Shown: positions 1 through 8,608, counted from the first letter of the stretch. The stretch: DNA of 64,000 nucleotides from Rhodobacter sp. (GCA_020637515.1 JACKKG010000001.1:1332501-1396500); one strand, 5' to 3'. The notes: a model not told the origin generated them from the sequence alone. Translations and numbers: made by a program.

Positions 1-67
1 TTGACGGCGGATTGTCGGCGCAGCATCCCTTTACGCCGAAGTGGTCGTTATAGAAAGGGGGGCGGAC

Positions 68-493
68 ATGAGTCTGACACGGGACCAGGCGCGCGCCGCA
101 ATGGCGGCGGTCTTTGCGGCGGGGCGCGCCGGCGGGATGCGCCCGCTGGCGGTTGCGGTGGTGGACGCAGGCGGCCATGTGGTCGCCTTCGAACGCGAGG
201 ACGGCGCGCCCGTCGGCCGATTCGAGGTCGCCCGCGCCAAGGCCCATGGCGCGGTCATGATGGGCATGGGCGGGCGCGCGCTGGCCCGCCTGGCCGAGGG
301 GCGGCCGGTCTTTGCCCAGACCCTGGCGGGGGTTTTTGACGGCAAGCTGCTGCCGGTGCCGGGTGGCGTGCTGTTGCGCGACGCCTCGGGCGCCATCGTC
401 GGCGCGCTGGGCGTCAGTGGCGACACCTCGGACAACGACGCCGAGGCCGGGCTCGAGGGGGCCGTCGCGGCAGGGTTCACCGGCGAGGCGTGA
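68..493 (+). CDS. GlcG/HbpS-type heme-binding family protein (DUF336)
   Basis: A 141-residue protein that looks like the small GlcG/HbpS fold family. It shows the usual 'AVVDAGGHVVAFERED' strand, a middle 'AKAHGAVMMG' helix and a glycine-rich 'VPGGVLLRDASGAIVGALGVSG' end, and the full length fits the family. ATG 68 was chosen because a purine-rich ribosome site (aaagggggg) sits just upstream. Members bind heme or small cofactors or are linked to glycolate and diol metabolism, so the family assignment is good but the role here is unknown. It stands alone before a glutamine-amidotransferase-like gene with no overlap. Confidence 0.85.
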   Translation: MSLTRDQARAAMAAVFAAGRAGGMRPLAVAVVDAGGHVVAFEREDGAPVGRFEVARAKAHGAVMMGMGGRALARLAEGRPVFAQTLAGVFDGKLLPVPGGVLLRDASGAIVGALGVSGDTSDNDAEAGLEGAVAAGFTGEA

Positions 494-560
494 GCCCCCT
501 TTCCTTCACCCGTTCAGCGCATTAGGTTGGCCCCAACGCAGTCAGCCGCAGGAACGAGAC

Positions 561-1319
561 ATGCCGCGCAAGCGTCCGGTCGTCGGGGTTATCGGGAACA
601 GCGCCCTCCTGAACGAATCCTACCAGGTGCACGCCGGGGGCACGATGAACTCGGTCGCCGTGGCCGAGGTCGCGGGCGCCATGCCGTTGCTGATCCCTGC
701 CGATCCGCACTACGTCTCGGTCGAGGAACTGCTCGATGTCTGTGACGGCTTCCTGCTGACCGGCGGGCGGCCCAACGTCCATCCCGAGGAATACGGCGAG
801 GAACCGACGCCCGCGCATGGCGATTTCGACCGGTGCCGCGACGCGATCACGCTGCCGCTGGTGCGCGCCTGCGTCGAACGGGGCCAGCCCTTTCTGGGTG
901 TCTGCCGCGGCTTTCAGGAGGTCAACGTGGCCATGGGGGGCACGCTGTATCCAGAGATCCGCGACCTGCCGGGCCGGATGAACCACCGGATGCCGCCCGA
1001 GGGCACGCTCGACGAGAAATTCGCCCTGCGCCATACCGTCACCTTTACCGAAGGCGGGCCGTTCCACGGCCTGTTGGGCGCGCGCGAAGTGATGACCAAC
1101 ACGCTGCACGGGCAAGGGATCAAGGACCCCGGTGCGCGCATCGTCATCGATGGCTATGCCCCCGACGGCACGCCCGAGGCGATCTATGTCAAGGATGCCC
1201 CCGGCTTCACGCTGGCGGTGCAGTGGCACCCCGAATACAACGCCGCCGCCGACCCGGTCTCGCGCCCGTTGTTCGCGGCCTTTGGGCAGGCGGTGCGCGC
1301 CTGGGCCCAGGCGCGCTAG
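561..1319 (+). CDS. Class I glutamine amidotransferase-like hydrolase (gamma-glutamyl-GABA hydrolase family)
   Basis: This 252-residue protein has the complete class I glutamine amidotransferase triad: the nucleophile Cys115 in 'FLGVCRGFQE' and His222/Glu224 in 'VQWHPE'. The family is the stand-alone peptidase C26 group (PuuD-like), which hydrolyses gamma-glutamyl amide bonds such as gamma-glutamyl-GABA in putrescine breakdown. ATG 561 is chosen because homologues start close to the 'VVGVIGNS' strand; longer in-frame starts would overlap the previous gene. No other polyamine genes are next to it, so the true substrate is uncertain. Confidence 0.88.
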   Translation: MPRKRPVVGVIGNSALLNESYQVHAGGTMNSVAVAEVAGAMPLLIPADPHYVSVEELLDVCDGFLLTGGRPNVHPEEYGEEPTPAHGDFDRCRDAITLPLVRACVERGQPFLGVCRGFQEVNVAMGGTLYPEIRDLPGRMNHRMPPEGTLDEKFALRHTVTFTEGGPFHGLLGAREVMTNTLHGQGIKDPGARIVIDGYAPDGTPEAIYVKDAPGFTLAVQWHPEYNAAADPVSRPLFAAFGQAVRAWAQAR

Positions 1320-1389
1320 GCGCGTCCAGCACCCGTCGGAACCGCGTCGCGGTGGGGATCGGCAACCCGGACCCGGGGGTCCGCCCCCC

Positions 1390-2745
1390 TCAGATCGCCG
1401 AAGAATGCCCGGTTTTCGCCATCGCGTAGGCATCGAAATGAGTGGCGATCATGCGCGTCAGGGCGCGGCCCTCGGGGGGGATGGACAGCCCTTGCGAATC
1501 CACGGTGACGAAGCGGCCGAATTTCTCGGCCACGGGGGCGAACAGCGCCGACAGCGCGGCGCGCGTCAGGCCGAAATCGCGGGTGATCTCATCGGCCGAG
1601 ATGCGAAAATCGCACATCAAGGCCTCGATGATCCGGGCGCGCAAGCGGTCCTCGCCCCGGAATGCGTGGCCGCGCGCCGTGGCAAAGACCCCCTCGCGCA
1701 CCGCCTTGGTCCAGCCCGAGGTCGCCGCGTTCATCTGCGCATAGCCTTGCGGGAACCGCGAGATCGACGACGCGCCCAGCCCGATCAGCACCTCGGCGGT
1801 GTCGTCGGTGTAGCCCTGGAAATTCCGCCTGAGCGTGCCGTTGCGCGCCGCCACCGCCAGGCCGTCGCCGGGCCGTGCGAAATGGTCGATGCCGATGGCC
1901 TGATAGCCGTCCCAGGTGAACAGCTCCTGCGCGGTCTCGAACAGTTCGAGCCGTTCCTCGGGGCGGGGCAGGGTGTCGGACGGGATCATCTGCTGGCGCC
2001 GCGCCATCCAGGGCACATGCGCATAACCGTAAAGCGCCACCCGGTCGGGCGACAGCGACATCAGCTTCTGCACCGAATCGGCCAGCCGGATGCGGCTTTG
2101 TTGCGGCAGGCCATACAGGATATCGGCGTTCAGACTGTGAACGCCGCGCGCGCGAATCGCCTCGACAGCGGCCTGCGTGACCTCATAGCTCTGGTCGCGG
2201 CCGATGATCGCCTGGATGTCGGGGTCGAAATCCTGCACCCCGATCGAGGCCCGGTTCATGCCGAATTCGGCCAGCGCGTCCAGCCGTGCGCCGTCAATTT
2301 CGTTCGGGTCGATTTCGACCGAGAATTCGGCATCCTTGCCCAGCGGCACCACGTCGAAGATCGCCGCCGCCAACGCGCGCATCGCGGGCGCGGGCAACAG
2401 CGTCGGCGTGCCGCCGCCCCAGTGCAGGCGCGACAGGGTGATGCCCTCGGGCAGGGTGGCCTTCAGCAGGGCCAGTTCCTGCTTGAGCGTTTCCACATAG
2501 GCCAGCACCGGATCGTCGGAACTGGTGCCCTGCGTGCGGCAGGCGCAGAACCAGCAAAGCCGGCGGCAGAACGGCACATGCAGATACAATGAAATGCGGC
2601 TTCCCGGCGCGATCGCGGCGATCCATCGGGCGAATTGCGCGGCACCGACCTCGGTCGAGAACTGGGGCGCGGTGGGATAGCTGGTGTAACGCGGAACGCG
2701 CGCGTCAAAGAGACCCAGTCGGGCGAGTTGCGATACGGTGTTCAT
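1390..2745 (-). CDS. hemN: Oxygen-independent coproporphyrinogen III oxidase (radical SAM)
   Basis: HemN converts coproporphyrinogen III to protoporphyrinogen IX without oxygen in heme (and bacteriochlorophyll) synthesis. The 451-residue protein opens with the family N terminus (VPRYTSYPTAPQF). It carries the radical-SAM cluster motif Cys60-x3-Cys64-x2-Cys67 with the extra Cys69 of true HemN, and the 'GGGTPTLL' SAM-binding loop. The C-terminal HemN domain is present to the end. It faces away from fnrL across a 51-bp spacer holding one FNR box, which fits oxygen-regulated heme synthesis. The ribosome-binding site is weak (aggg very close to the ATG); see the finding on box geometry. Confidence 0.95.
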   Translation of the reverse strand: MNTVSQLARLGLFDARVPRYTSYPTAPQFSTEVGAAQFARWIAAIAPGSRISLYLHVPFCRRLCWFCACRTQGTSSDDPVLAYVETLKQELALLKATLPEGITLSRLHWGGGTPTLLPAPAMRALAAAIFDVVPLGKDAEFSVEIDPNEIDGARLDALAEFGMNRASIGVQDFDPDIQAIIGRDQSYEVTQAAVEAIRARGVHSLNADILYGLPQQSRIRLADSVQKLMSLSPDRVALYGYAHVPWMARRQQMIPSDTLPRPEERLELFETAQELFTWDGYQAIGIDHFARPGDGLAVAARNGTLRRNFQGYTDDTAEVLIGLGASSISRFPQGYAQMNAATSGWTKAVREGVFATARGHAFRGEDRLRARIIEALMCDFRISADEITRDFGLTRAALSALFAPVAEKFGRFVTVDSQGLSIPPEGRALTRMIATHFDAYAMAKTGHSSAI

Positions 2746-2778
2746 TGCCCTAGATTGTCGCGCGACCGCCGACAGGCC

Positions 2779-2792
2779 TTGACATAGATCAA
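2779..2792. promoter_or_regulatory. FNR/FnrL box between hemN and fnrL
   Basis: TTGACATAGATCAA matches the FNR consensus TTGAT-N4-ATCAA at nine of the ten defined positions. Its centre (2785.5) lies about 41 bp upstream of the first base of hemN and 11 bp upstream of the fnrL ATG. It could activate hemN and repress fnrL. Confidence 0.85.
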
Positions 2793-2796
2793 TTCG

Positions 2797-3552
2797 ATGC
2801 CGAAATCCCAGCTTGCTCCCTTGAAATTTACACATGTGCAATGTGGCGACTGCCCCATTCGGCACCGCGCGGTCTGCGCACGCTGCGACGAGGACGAACT
2901 CTCGCGCCTCGAAGAGACGAAATATTACCGCAGTTTCGAAGCCGGGCAGACGGTCGTGTGGTCGGGCGACCGCATGGATTTCGTCGCCTCGGTGGTGTCC
3001 GGCATCGCCACGCTGACCCAGACGATGGAGGACGGGCGCCGCCAGATGGTCGGCCTGTTGCTGCCGTCGGATTTCGTCGGCCGCCCGGGCCGCGAGACCG
3101 CGCCCTATGACGTCGTCGCGACCACCGATCTGGTGATGTGCTGTTTCCGCAAGAAACCCTTCGAGGATATCATGGTGACCACGCCGCATGTCGGGCAGCG
3201 GTTGCTGGAGATGACGCTCGATGAACTGGACGCGGCGCGCGAATGGATGCTGCTGCTGGGCCGCAAGACCGCGCGCGAGAAGATCGCCAGCCTGATCGCC
3301 ATCATCGCCCGGCGCGATGCCTCGCTGAAGATGGCCAAGAGCGAGGGGCGCGTGGTGGTCGATCTGCCGCTCACGCGTGAGGCGATGTCCGAGTATCTGG
3401 GCTTGACGCTGGAAACGGTGAGCCGCCAGATCAGCGCCTTGCGCAAGGACGGCATCATCGAGATCGAGGGCAAGCGCCACATTATCATTCCCGATTTCGA
3501 CCTGCTGGTCGAAGAGGCGGGCGACGACAGCGACGGCGGTTTCCTGGTTTGA
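2797..3552 (+). CDS. fnrL: Anaerobic transcription regulator FnrL (Crp/Fnr family)
   Basis: A 251-residue Fnr protein. The N terminus has the [4Fe-4S] ligand pattern Cys16-x2-Cys19-PIRHRAV-Cys27 (also Cys30), with the central cysteine at 115/116. These are followed by the cyclic-nucleotide-like beta barrel and a helix-turn-helix at about 192-217 whose recognition helix has the Fnr hallmark E-x2-SR (ETVSRQ). It should sense oxygen loss and activate the cbb3 oxidase and hemN. The ATG has no clear Shine-Dalgarno and lies 4 nt after the FNR box; a TTG at 2821 would be an alternative start that still keeps all cysteines. Confidence 0.94.
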   Translation: MPKSQLAPLKFTHVQCGDCPIRHRAVCARCDEDELSRLEETKYYRSFEAGQTVVWSGDRMDFVASVVSGIATLTQTMEDGRRQMVGLLLPSDFVGRPGRETAPYDVVATTDLVMCCFRKKPFEDIMVTTPHVGQRLLEMTLDELDAAREWMLLLGRKTAREKIASLIAIIARRDASLKMAKSEGRVVVDLPLTREAMSEYLGLTLETVSRQISALRKDGIIEIEGKRHIIIPDFDLLVEEAGDDSDGGFLV

Positions 3553-3696
3553 TCCGGCTAGGCCCGCTGTCGGCCGCCGGTCGCCGCGTGTCGGGCTGCA
3601 TGGCCGTGCCCGGAAATGGTCTGGCCCGCGTCGTAATTCTGCCGCCGATTTCTGATACAACCACAAGGTGATTCTAGAAACGGGGACACCTTGAAG

Positions 3697-4239
3697 ATGA
3701 GCTCGGCTGGCGCCTTTGACTGGGATCAGGATTTCGATACGCTCGTGCACGCGCCGTCGCGCATCCCGCGCAGCCACGCTTTGGACGAATACCCGGCGCG
3801 CATCGCGCGGACCGGGGCGGACGCAGCCGTGACGCGGGCGCAGGCCCGTCCCGAGGCCCGCGCGGTCTCACCCTTGCGGTCCTGGGTGCGGTCCTCGCTG
3901 CCCTTCGTGGCGGGGCTGGTGATCGGTCTGGGCGCGGCGTGGCTGGCGACGGACCGGATGGGCCTGATCGCGCGGCCGGGAACGGCGCACGCGCCGTCGG
4001 CCCTGACGATGCCCGCCGGGCTGGTCACCTACGATCAAAGCCAGTTTGACAACTTCCGCGCGGGGATCGTCGGGTTCAGCGACATCGAGCTGCGCGCCTA
4101 TGCCCGCCGCACCTTGCAAGACATCCGTGCGGTGGACAATCCGATGTCGGCCTCGATGCTGGATGCGCTGGTGCTGGTGCGTCAGGAAATGGATCGCCGT
4201 GGCCTGCGCACGGCCGCCGATCTGCCGCGCGTCCACTAG
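3697..4239 (+). CDS. Single-pass membrane protein of unknown function
   Basis: A 180-residue protein that I do not recognise. The N-terminal ~60 residues are polar and probably cytoplasmic. One transmembrane helix follows (about 66-86, 'LPFVAGLVIGLGAAWLATD'), then a ~95-residue periplasmic part ending in a helical segment with 'MSASMLDALVLVRQEMDRRG'. The start could be ATG 3697 or TTG 3691, two codons apart. It sits alone, in the same direction as fnrL, about 145 bp downstream. No catalytic motif is visible. Confidence 0.7.
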   Translation: MSSAGAFDWDQDFDTLVHAPSRIPRSHALDEYPARIARTGADAAVTRAQARPEARAVSPLRSWVRSSLPFVAGLVIGLGAAWLATDRMGLIARPGTAHAPSALTMPAGLVTYDQSQFDNFRAGIVGFSDIELRAYARRTLQDIRAVDNPMSASMLDALVLVRQEMDRRGLRTAADLPRVH

Positions 4240-4369
4240 GCGATATATCGCTAACATACTGGCGCGCCACAAATTCTCCACGCTTCGCCCCTGATGCCGC
4301 CACGCTTATTGCGCAGGCTTGGCTGGACGCGGGCGGCACCGGGCCCCCGCCGATCGGAGGAGAACCGCC

Positions 4370-4513
4370 ATGAGCAAGACCCGTCGCCAGAAACGTGCCC
4401 TGCGTCGCAGCCGCGAAAACGTGACCCTCTATCTCTATGGTTCGGACCGCGAAGGAGCGATGCGCAGCCCCGCCGCCTTTGGCGGAGGCGGGGCCGGCGG
4501 CGTCGCCTGCTGA
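4370..4513 (+). CDS. Small arginine-rich protein with glycine-rich C terminus
   Basis: A 47-residue reading frame preceded by a strong Shine-Dalgarno (ggaggagaa, 7-8 nt from the ATG). The first 16 residues are highly basic (MSKTRRQKRALRRSRE). The middle is 'NVTLYLYGSDREGAM' and the end is glycine/alanine rich with a C-terminal cysteine. A perfect hairpin follows 20 nt after the stop. The ribosome site plus the terminator make it likely to be expressed. I recognise no family; it could bind nucleic acid or be a processed peptide, both of which are guesses. Confidence 0.55.
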   Translation: MSKTRRQKRALRRSRENVTLYLYGSDREGAMRSPAAFGGGGAGGVAC

Positions 4514-4533
4514 GCCACGGCATCCACCACGCA

Positions 4534-4552
4534 CCGGCAAGGGCCTTGCCGG
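4534..4552 (+). terminator. Hairpin after the small basic-protein gene
   Basis: An 8-bp perfect stem (ccggcaag / cttgccgg) with a 3-nt loop, 20 nt after the stop codon of the 47-residue gene. No T-tract follows, so intrinsic termination is only probable. Confidence 0.5.
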
Positions 4553-4709
4553 AACGCGCGCGCCGTGACCGCGGCCCGCCACATCCGCGCGGCGCCGATC
4601 CCGTCGATGCGCGGCCCCCGTGCAGCCGGGCCTTCAAGCGGCAAGTCCGTCCGGCAAAGGGCAGGGGCGCCGCGTCGCCGCGCCCCCGCCAGGTTACGCC
4701 GGCGCCAGA

Positions 4710-6677
4710 TTACAGCGCGATGCGATACAGCGCGAAGCCGTTTGCGCCGTCGCCTGCCGGCTCCACCTGCAAACCGCGCGCCCGCAGATCATCGACGTAT
4801 TGCGCCGCCGCCGGGCCGGTCTCGAACAGGACCGAGGTGCCGGGCATGGGCGCAAAGCCCCAGTTGCCATCCGCCGCCGGCGCGATGGTTCCCTGTTCGA
4901 CGATATAACGCACGATGATGTCGCGGTTGGTGTCCGGGGCGCGGAACACGATGGTCGATCCGTCAGCGCCCGGGAAATGCCCGCCGCCGCCGGCCCGGTA
5001 GTTGTTGGTGGCGACGATGAACTCGGCCGTTTCATCGATCGGCGCGCCGTCGAACATCAGGTTGACGATCCGGTGCGCATCGGGCGCGACGATGTTGCCG
5101 TCGTTGTCGTAGCGCGAGGGTTGGCCCAGGTCGATCTGATAGGTGACGCCGTCGATCACGTCGTAATTGTAGGACGGGAACGAGGGGTTGAGCAGGATCT
5201 GGTCGGCGCCGCCGGGGGTGATCTGGTTGAACATCCCGGCCGAGCGTTCCAGCCACTCGCGCACCTGCGCGCCGGTGATCCGCACCGCCATCAGCGTGTT
5301 GGGATAGAGATAGAGATCGGCCACGTTCTTGATCGCGACCGGCCCCACCGGCACATCGGTATAATACTCGGGCCCGCCGCGTCCGCCCGCCTTGAAGGGC
5401 GCAGCCGCCGACAGGACCGGAAGCGCGGCGTGTTCGGTGCCCGACAGGATGTCGGAGACATACCATTTCTGCGCTTCCGACACGATCTGCACCGAGGGAT
5501 CGTCCGCCACCAGCGCGAAATAGGAATAGAGCGGCACCGAGGTCTGCCCCACCTCGGCCCGGACATAGGCGAGGGTCGATTCATGCGCCGATTCGGTCGC
5601 CTCGACGATGGGTTGCCAATCCGACACCAGCGCCGTGATCGAGCGGTCCTCGTTCCGCTGCGAGATCGGCCGGGTCGAGCTTTCCGACGTGTCGATGCGC
5701 CAGGAATTGCCGTCGCGCGTCAGCATCAGGTCCAGAATCCCCAGATGCGAGCCCCAGAACCCGGCCATGACCGCGGGTTTGCCCATCAGCGTGCCGGCGT
5801 CGGCGTCAATCCCCTCGCCCGAGAAGGTGGCGGACGGGAACACCAGGTGCTGGTGGCCGCAGACCAGCGCGTCGATACCGTCCACGCCCGCCAGATAGAG
5901 CGCGGCGTTTTCCATATACTCGTCGAACGTCGAATCCGAGATGCCGGTATGCGCCAGCGCGATGATGATGTCGGCGCCTTCCTCTTTCATCTGCGGCACC
6001 CAGGCGCGGGCGGCCTCGACGATGCCGCGCACGGCAAAGTTGCCCTCGAGATGTGCGCGGTCCCACTGCATGATCTGCGGCGGCAGGAAGCCGATGAAGC
6101 CCACCTTGATCGGCAGCGCGGCGCCCGCGCCGTCGGTCAGCATCCGGTCGAGGATCACATAGGGCGGCAGGTGCAACTGGTCCTCGCGCGGGGTCGGCCC
6201 CAGCGAGCGGGCAAAGTTGGCGCAGACGATGGGGAATTCGGCGCGCGCATTCACCAGGTCCAGGAACCCGACGCCATAGTTGAATTCGTGGTTGCCCAGC
6301 GTGCCGGCGTCATAGCCCAACGTGTTCATCGCGGCCATGATCGGGTGCAGGTCGCCCTCGTGCATCCCGTGCGAATAGGCCATCCAGTCCCCCATCGGGT
6401 TGCCCTGGAAATAGTCGCCGTTGTCCACGGTCAGGGTGTTCGTAGCCTCGGCCCGGATCGCGGTGACGATCGACGCCGTGCGCGCCAGCCCCAGCGTGTC
6501 CGAGGGGCGGTCGGCGTAATAGTCATAGGCCTGCGCGTGGCAGTGCAGGTCGGTCGTGGTCAGGATGCGCAGATGCGCCTGCCCTGCGGCGGCCCGGGCC
6601 GAGAACGGGTGCAACAGAATCAGGCCGGCGGTGGCGGTGGTCGAGGCCAGGAAAGCCCGGCGCGAAAGGCGGTGCAT
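4710..6677 (-). CDS. cpdB: 2',3'-cyclic-nucleotide 2'-phosphodiesterase / 3'-nucleotidase, exported
   Basis: A 655-residue periplasmic enzyme with a twin-arginine signal (MHRLSRRAFLASTTATAG, cleavage near AxA). It has a calcineurin-like metallophosphatase domain ('ILTTTDLHCH', 'VDNGDYFQGNP', 'LGNHEFNYG', 'GHQHLVFP') and a C-terminal 5'-nucleotidase domain with 'VATNNYRAGGGGHFPG'. CpdB opens 2',3'-cyclic nucleotides and dephosphorylates 3'-nucleotides for scavenging. The ATG at 6677 is preceded by ggag. The Tat signal is unusual for the enterobacterial enzyme, which uses Sec, but is common in alphaproteobacteria (family knowledge). It converges on the small basic-protein gene. Confidence 0.92.
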   Translation of the reverse strand: MHRLSRRAFLASTTATAGLILLHPFSARAAAGQAHLRILTTTDLHCHAQAYDYYADRPSDTLGLARTASIVTAIRAEATNTLTVDNGDYFQGNPMGDWMAYSHGMHEGDLHPIMAAMNTLGYDAGTLGNHEFNYGVGFLDLVNARAEFPIVCANFARSLGPTPREDQLHLPPYVILDRMLTDGAGAALPIKVGFIGFLPPQIMQWDRAHLEGNFAVRGIVEAARAWVPQMKEEGADIIIALAHTGISDSTFDEYMENAALYLAGVDGIDALVCGHQHLVFPSATFSGEGIDADAGTLMGKPAVMAGFWGSHLGILDLMLTRDGNSWRIDTSESSTRPISQRNEDRSITALVSDWQPIVEATESAHESTLAYVRAEVGQTSVPLYSYFALVADDPSVQIVSEAQKWYVSDILSGTEHAALPVLSAAAPFKAGGRGGPEYYTDVPVGPVAIKNVADLYLYPNTLMAVRITGAQVREWLERSAGMFNQITPGGADQILLNPSFPSYNYDVIDGVTYQIDLGQPSRYDNDGNIVAPDAHRIVNLMFDGAPIDETAEFIVATNNYRAGGGGHFPGADGSTIVFRAPDTNRDIIVRYIVEQGTIAPAADGNWGFAPMPGTSVLFETGPAAAQYVDDLRARGLQVEPAGDGANGFALYRIAL

Positions 6678-7037
6678 GGTGAACTCCGGAATGAGTGAGT
6701 CGTTTCTGCGGCGAAGGCGCCATGGTGAACCCGGCACGGGATTGCGGCAAGGAATTTGACCGCCGGGTCCAATTCTGTGTTGGCACGCCCGCGATTCCGT
6801 CATCGCGCTGCCGCGTGTCACGGCCATGACACCGCCCGAATCGTGTCCCGTTTCTTGCCATATTCCGCACGCATTCTGATTCCGTGCAAATCAAGTGGAG
6901 TGCTTCCGATGCGAATTCAGGCTTACGACAGCGACCCGGCCACGGGGTCGCGGCGCTGGGCGCAAGCCCATTCCCATCATCGCGCCCGCCCTGTCGCGGT
7001 TTCCCGCAAGTCATGGCTCTGTCCGAGAAAGAATACC
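6678..7037. other. Intergenic region between cpdB and the pilin-like gene
   Basis: 360 bp between divergent genes. It contains the cpdB ribosome site (ggag) at its left end. The reading frame of the downstream pilin-like gene stays open back to 6756, with an in-frame ATG at 6909 behind 'gtggag'. That longer start would add about 43 polar residues and break the usual short leader of Flp-type pilins, so I do not prefer it. A TTGACC at 6756 has no good -10 partner. I see no RNA gene. Confidence 0.5.
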
Positions 7038-7526
7038 ATGTCCCCCTTTCATTTCCTGAAAGACCAGTCCGGCGCCGTTACCGTGGATTGGACCGTTCTC
7101 GCCGCAGCCATCGTCGGGCTGGGCATCTCTGCCGTCAGCGCGGTTCGCACGGGGGTGATCGACCTGGGCGACGATATCGAGGCCGCGCTGTCCTCGACCA
7201 CCGTTGCCAGCCTGGGTATGCTGGGGGGCAATGGCTGGAGCTATTCGCCGCTCTATGCCGGGATCACCATGGACTGGATGACCGGCGACAGCGGGCTCAT
7301 CGCGCAGATTTCGGCGTGGAACTATACGTCCACGCAGTTGCAGTCAGCCTATGACAGCTATGCCAACGCAGCCCGCAGCTACATCAGTTCCGGCAATGCC
7401 AGTTTCGCCGGGTTGATGGTCGATCACATGTATGCCGTCGAGCAGGTTCTGGCCAACCAGGGCGCCAGGCCGAACGACAGCTCCACCTCGGTTCAGACGA
7501 TGTATTTGGCCGTGACGTCGATGTAA
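7038..7526 (+). CDS. Orphan Flp-pilin-like secreted/membrane protein
   Basis: A 162-residue protein. Its N terminus 'FLKDQSGAVTVDWTVLAAAIVGLGIS' matches the type IVb (Flp/Tad) pilin pattern: a short polar leader, then (S)GAVTV-[E/D]-[Y/W] and a hydrophobic helix. Standard Flp pilins are about 50-70 residues. This one continues with a ~110-residue domain rich in Ser, Ala, Tyr and Met. No tad/cpa assembly genes are nearby. It may be a pseudopilin-like or surface protein that uses a Tad system elsewhere, which is inference. A gagaaag ribosome site precedes the ATG. Confidence 0.7.
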   Translation: MSPFHFLKDQSGAVTVDWTVLAAAIVGLGISAVSAVRTGVIDLGDDIEAALSSTTVASLGMLGGNGWSYSPLYAGITMDWMTGDSGLIAQISAWNYTSTQLQSAYDSYANAARSYISSGNASFAGLMVDHMYAVEQVLANQGARPNDSSTSVQTMYLAVTSM

Positions 7527-7631
7527 CGCCGCCAGCCGGGCAAGCCACCACCGACACCCGAACCACCAGGCCCGGCAGGCCCCCGGGGCCGCCGCGCCCG
7601 TGGTCTGCGTGGGCGCCCTGCGCCCGGGCGA

Positions 7632-8471
7632 TCAGTGCGCCAGGAACACCGCGTGCCGTGCGTTTTCCAGCACGTTGCGGGTGGCGCCGCCCAGGATGGC
7701 CTCGCGCAGGCGCGAGTGGCCGTAAGCCCCCATCACCATCACCGAGGCATCGGTATCGTCCATGTGCCGCATCAGCACATCGGACACGCGCGGCATCGTC
7801 TTGGCCAGCACCGAGACTTCGGCCCGGACCCCGTGGCGCGACAGCATCTGCGTCAGCAACCCGCCCGGGTCTGACCGTTCGGGGCTGTGCACCGGCGGGT
7901 TGACCACCACGACCGAGACGTGATCGGCCGCCTGCAACAGCGGAAGCGCGCGGCGCACGGCCGAAAGGGCCTCGTTCGACTGGTTCCAGGCGATCATCAC
8001 GCGCTTGCCGAAATCGGGCACCAACCCCTGCGGCGGCAGCACCAGAACGGCGGCCTGCCCCTCGAACAGGGCGGCCTCGATCACGGCCTCCTGCGTCGGC
8101 ATGGTGTTTTCGCCATAGGGCTGCTGCTGGATCACCAGATCGGAAAAGCGTGCCCTGAGGCCGACCAGCGCGGGCAGGCCGCCGAACTGGACCACCGCCG
8201 ATTCCGCGCCCCAGCGCAGCGCCTGCCCCTCGAACAGGCGGCGCGTCCGTGACTCGAGGACCGACGCATCGGCCTGGGCCCGTTCCAGCGTCTCTTGCAG
8301 CAGGATCGGCGAGGCGCCCATGTAGAACCCGCCCGCCGGCGTCATGTCCACGCCCAGGCAGCAGGCCGTCAGGTGGGATTCGTGCCGCGTGGCGAAACGG
8401 ATGGCTTGCGGCAGCGTCGCGTCGATTTCCGCTTCGCTGCCAAGGAAGGTCAGGATAGACTTGTAGTCCAT
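7632..8471 (-). CDS. Universal stress protein (two-domain length)
   Basis: A 279-residue UspA-family protein. The C-terminal half has the nucleotide-binding pattern 'VMVMGAYGHSRLREAILGGATRNVL', which matches G-x2-G-x9-G-[S/T]. The N-terminal half (about 1-140) is a diverged Usp fold. Its start faces ccoN, and the FNR box at 8595 lies between the two, about 130 bp upstream of this gene, so it may share oxygen control. Universal stress proteins bind ATP or other ligands in stress and growth arrest; the exact target is unknown. Confidence 0.88.
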   Translation of the reverse strand: MDYKSILTFLGSEAEIDATLPQAIRFATRHESHLTACCLGVDMTPAGGFYMGASPILLQETLERAQADASVLESRTRRLFEGQALRWGAESAVVQFGGLPALVGLRARFSDLVIQQQPYGENTMPTQEAVIEAALFEGQAAVLVLPPQGLVPDFGKRVMIAWNQSNEALSAVRRALPLLQAADHVSVVVVNPPVHSPERSDPGGLLTQMLSRHGVRAEVSVLAKTMPRVSDVLMRHMDDTDASVMVMGAYGHSRLREAILGGATRNVLENARHAVFLAH

Positions 8472-8594
8472 TGCGCATTCTCCTCTCCGGGGCCGATTTG
8501 GCGGGTGCGGCCGGGCCCCGTGTTTCCTGCTGTAGCCTTGGCGGCGAGTCGGCGCGCCGCCATGATCTCAATCAACCGTTGCGCTCACGATGAC

Positions 8595-8608
8595 TTGACC
8601 TGAATCAA
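8595..8608 (+). promoter_or_regulatory. FNR/FnrL box upstream of ccoNOQP
   Basis: TTGACCTGAATCAA fits TTGAT-N4-ATCAA at nine of ten positions. It is centred about 111 bp upstream of the ccoN ATG, giving room for a class II promoter with a ~70-nt leader. It also lies between ccoN and the divergent universal stress gene. Confidence 0.88.

Noticed and set aside
1369..1382. Short palindrome ggaccc/gggtcc between the amidotransferase and hemN stops
   Set aside because: Only 6 bp with a 2-nt centre and no T-tract; too weak to call a terminator in such GC-rich DNA.
6909..7037. Longer start (ATG 6909) for the pilin-like gene
   Set aside because: It would add ~43 polar residues before the short prepilin-like leader, unlike any Flp-type pilin; ATG 7038 has its own ribosome site.
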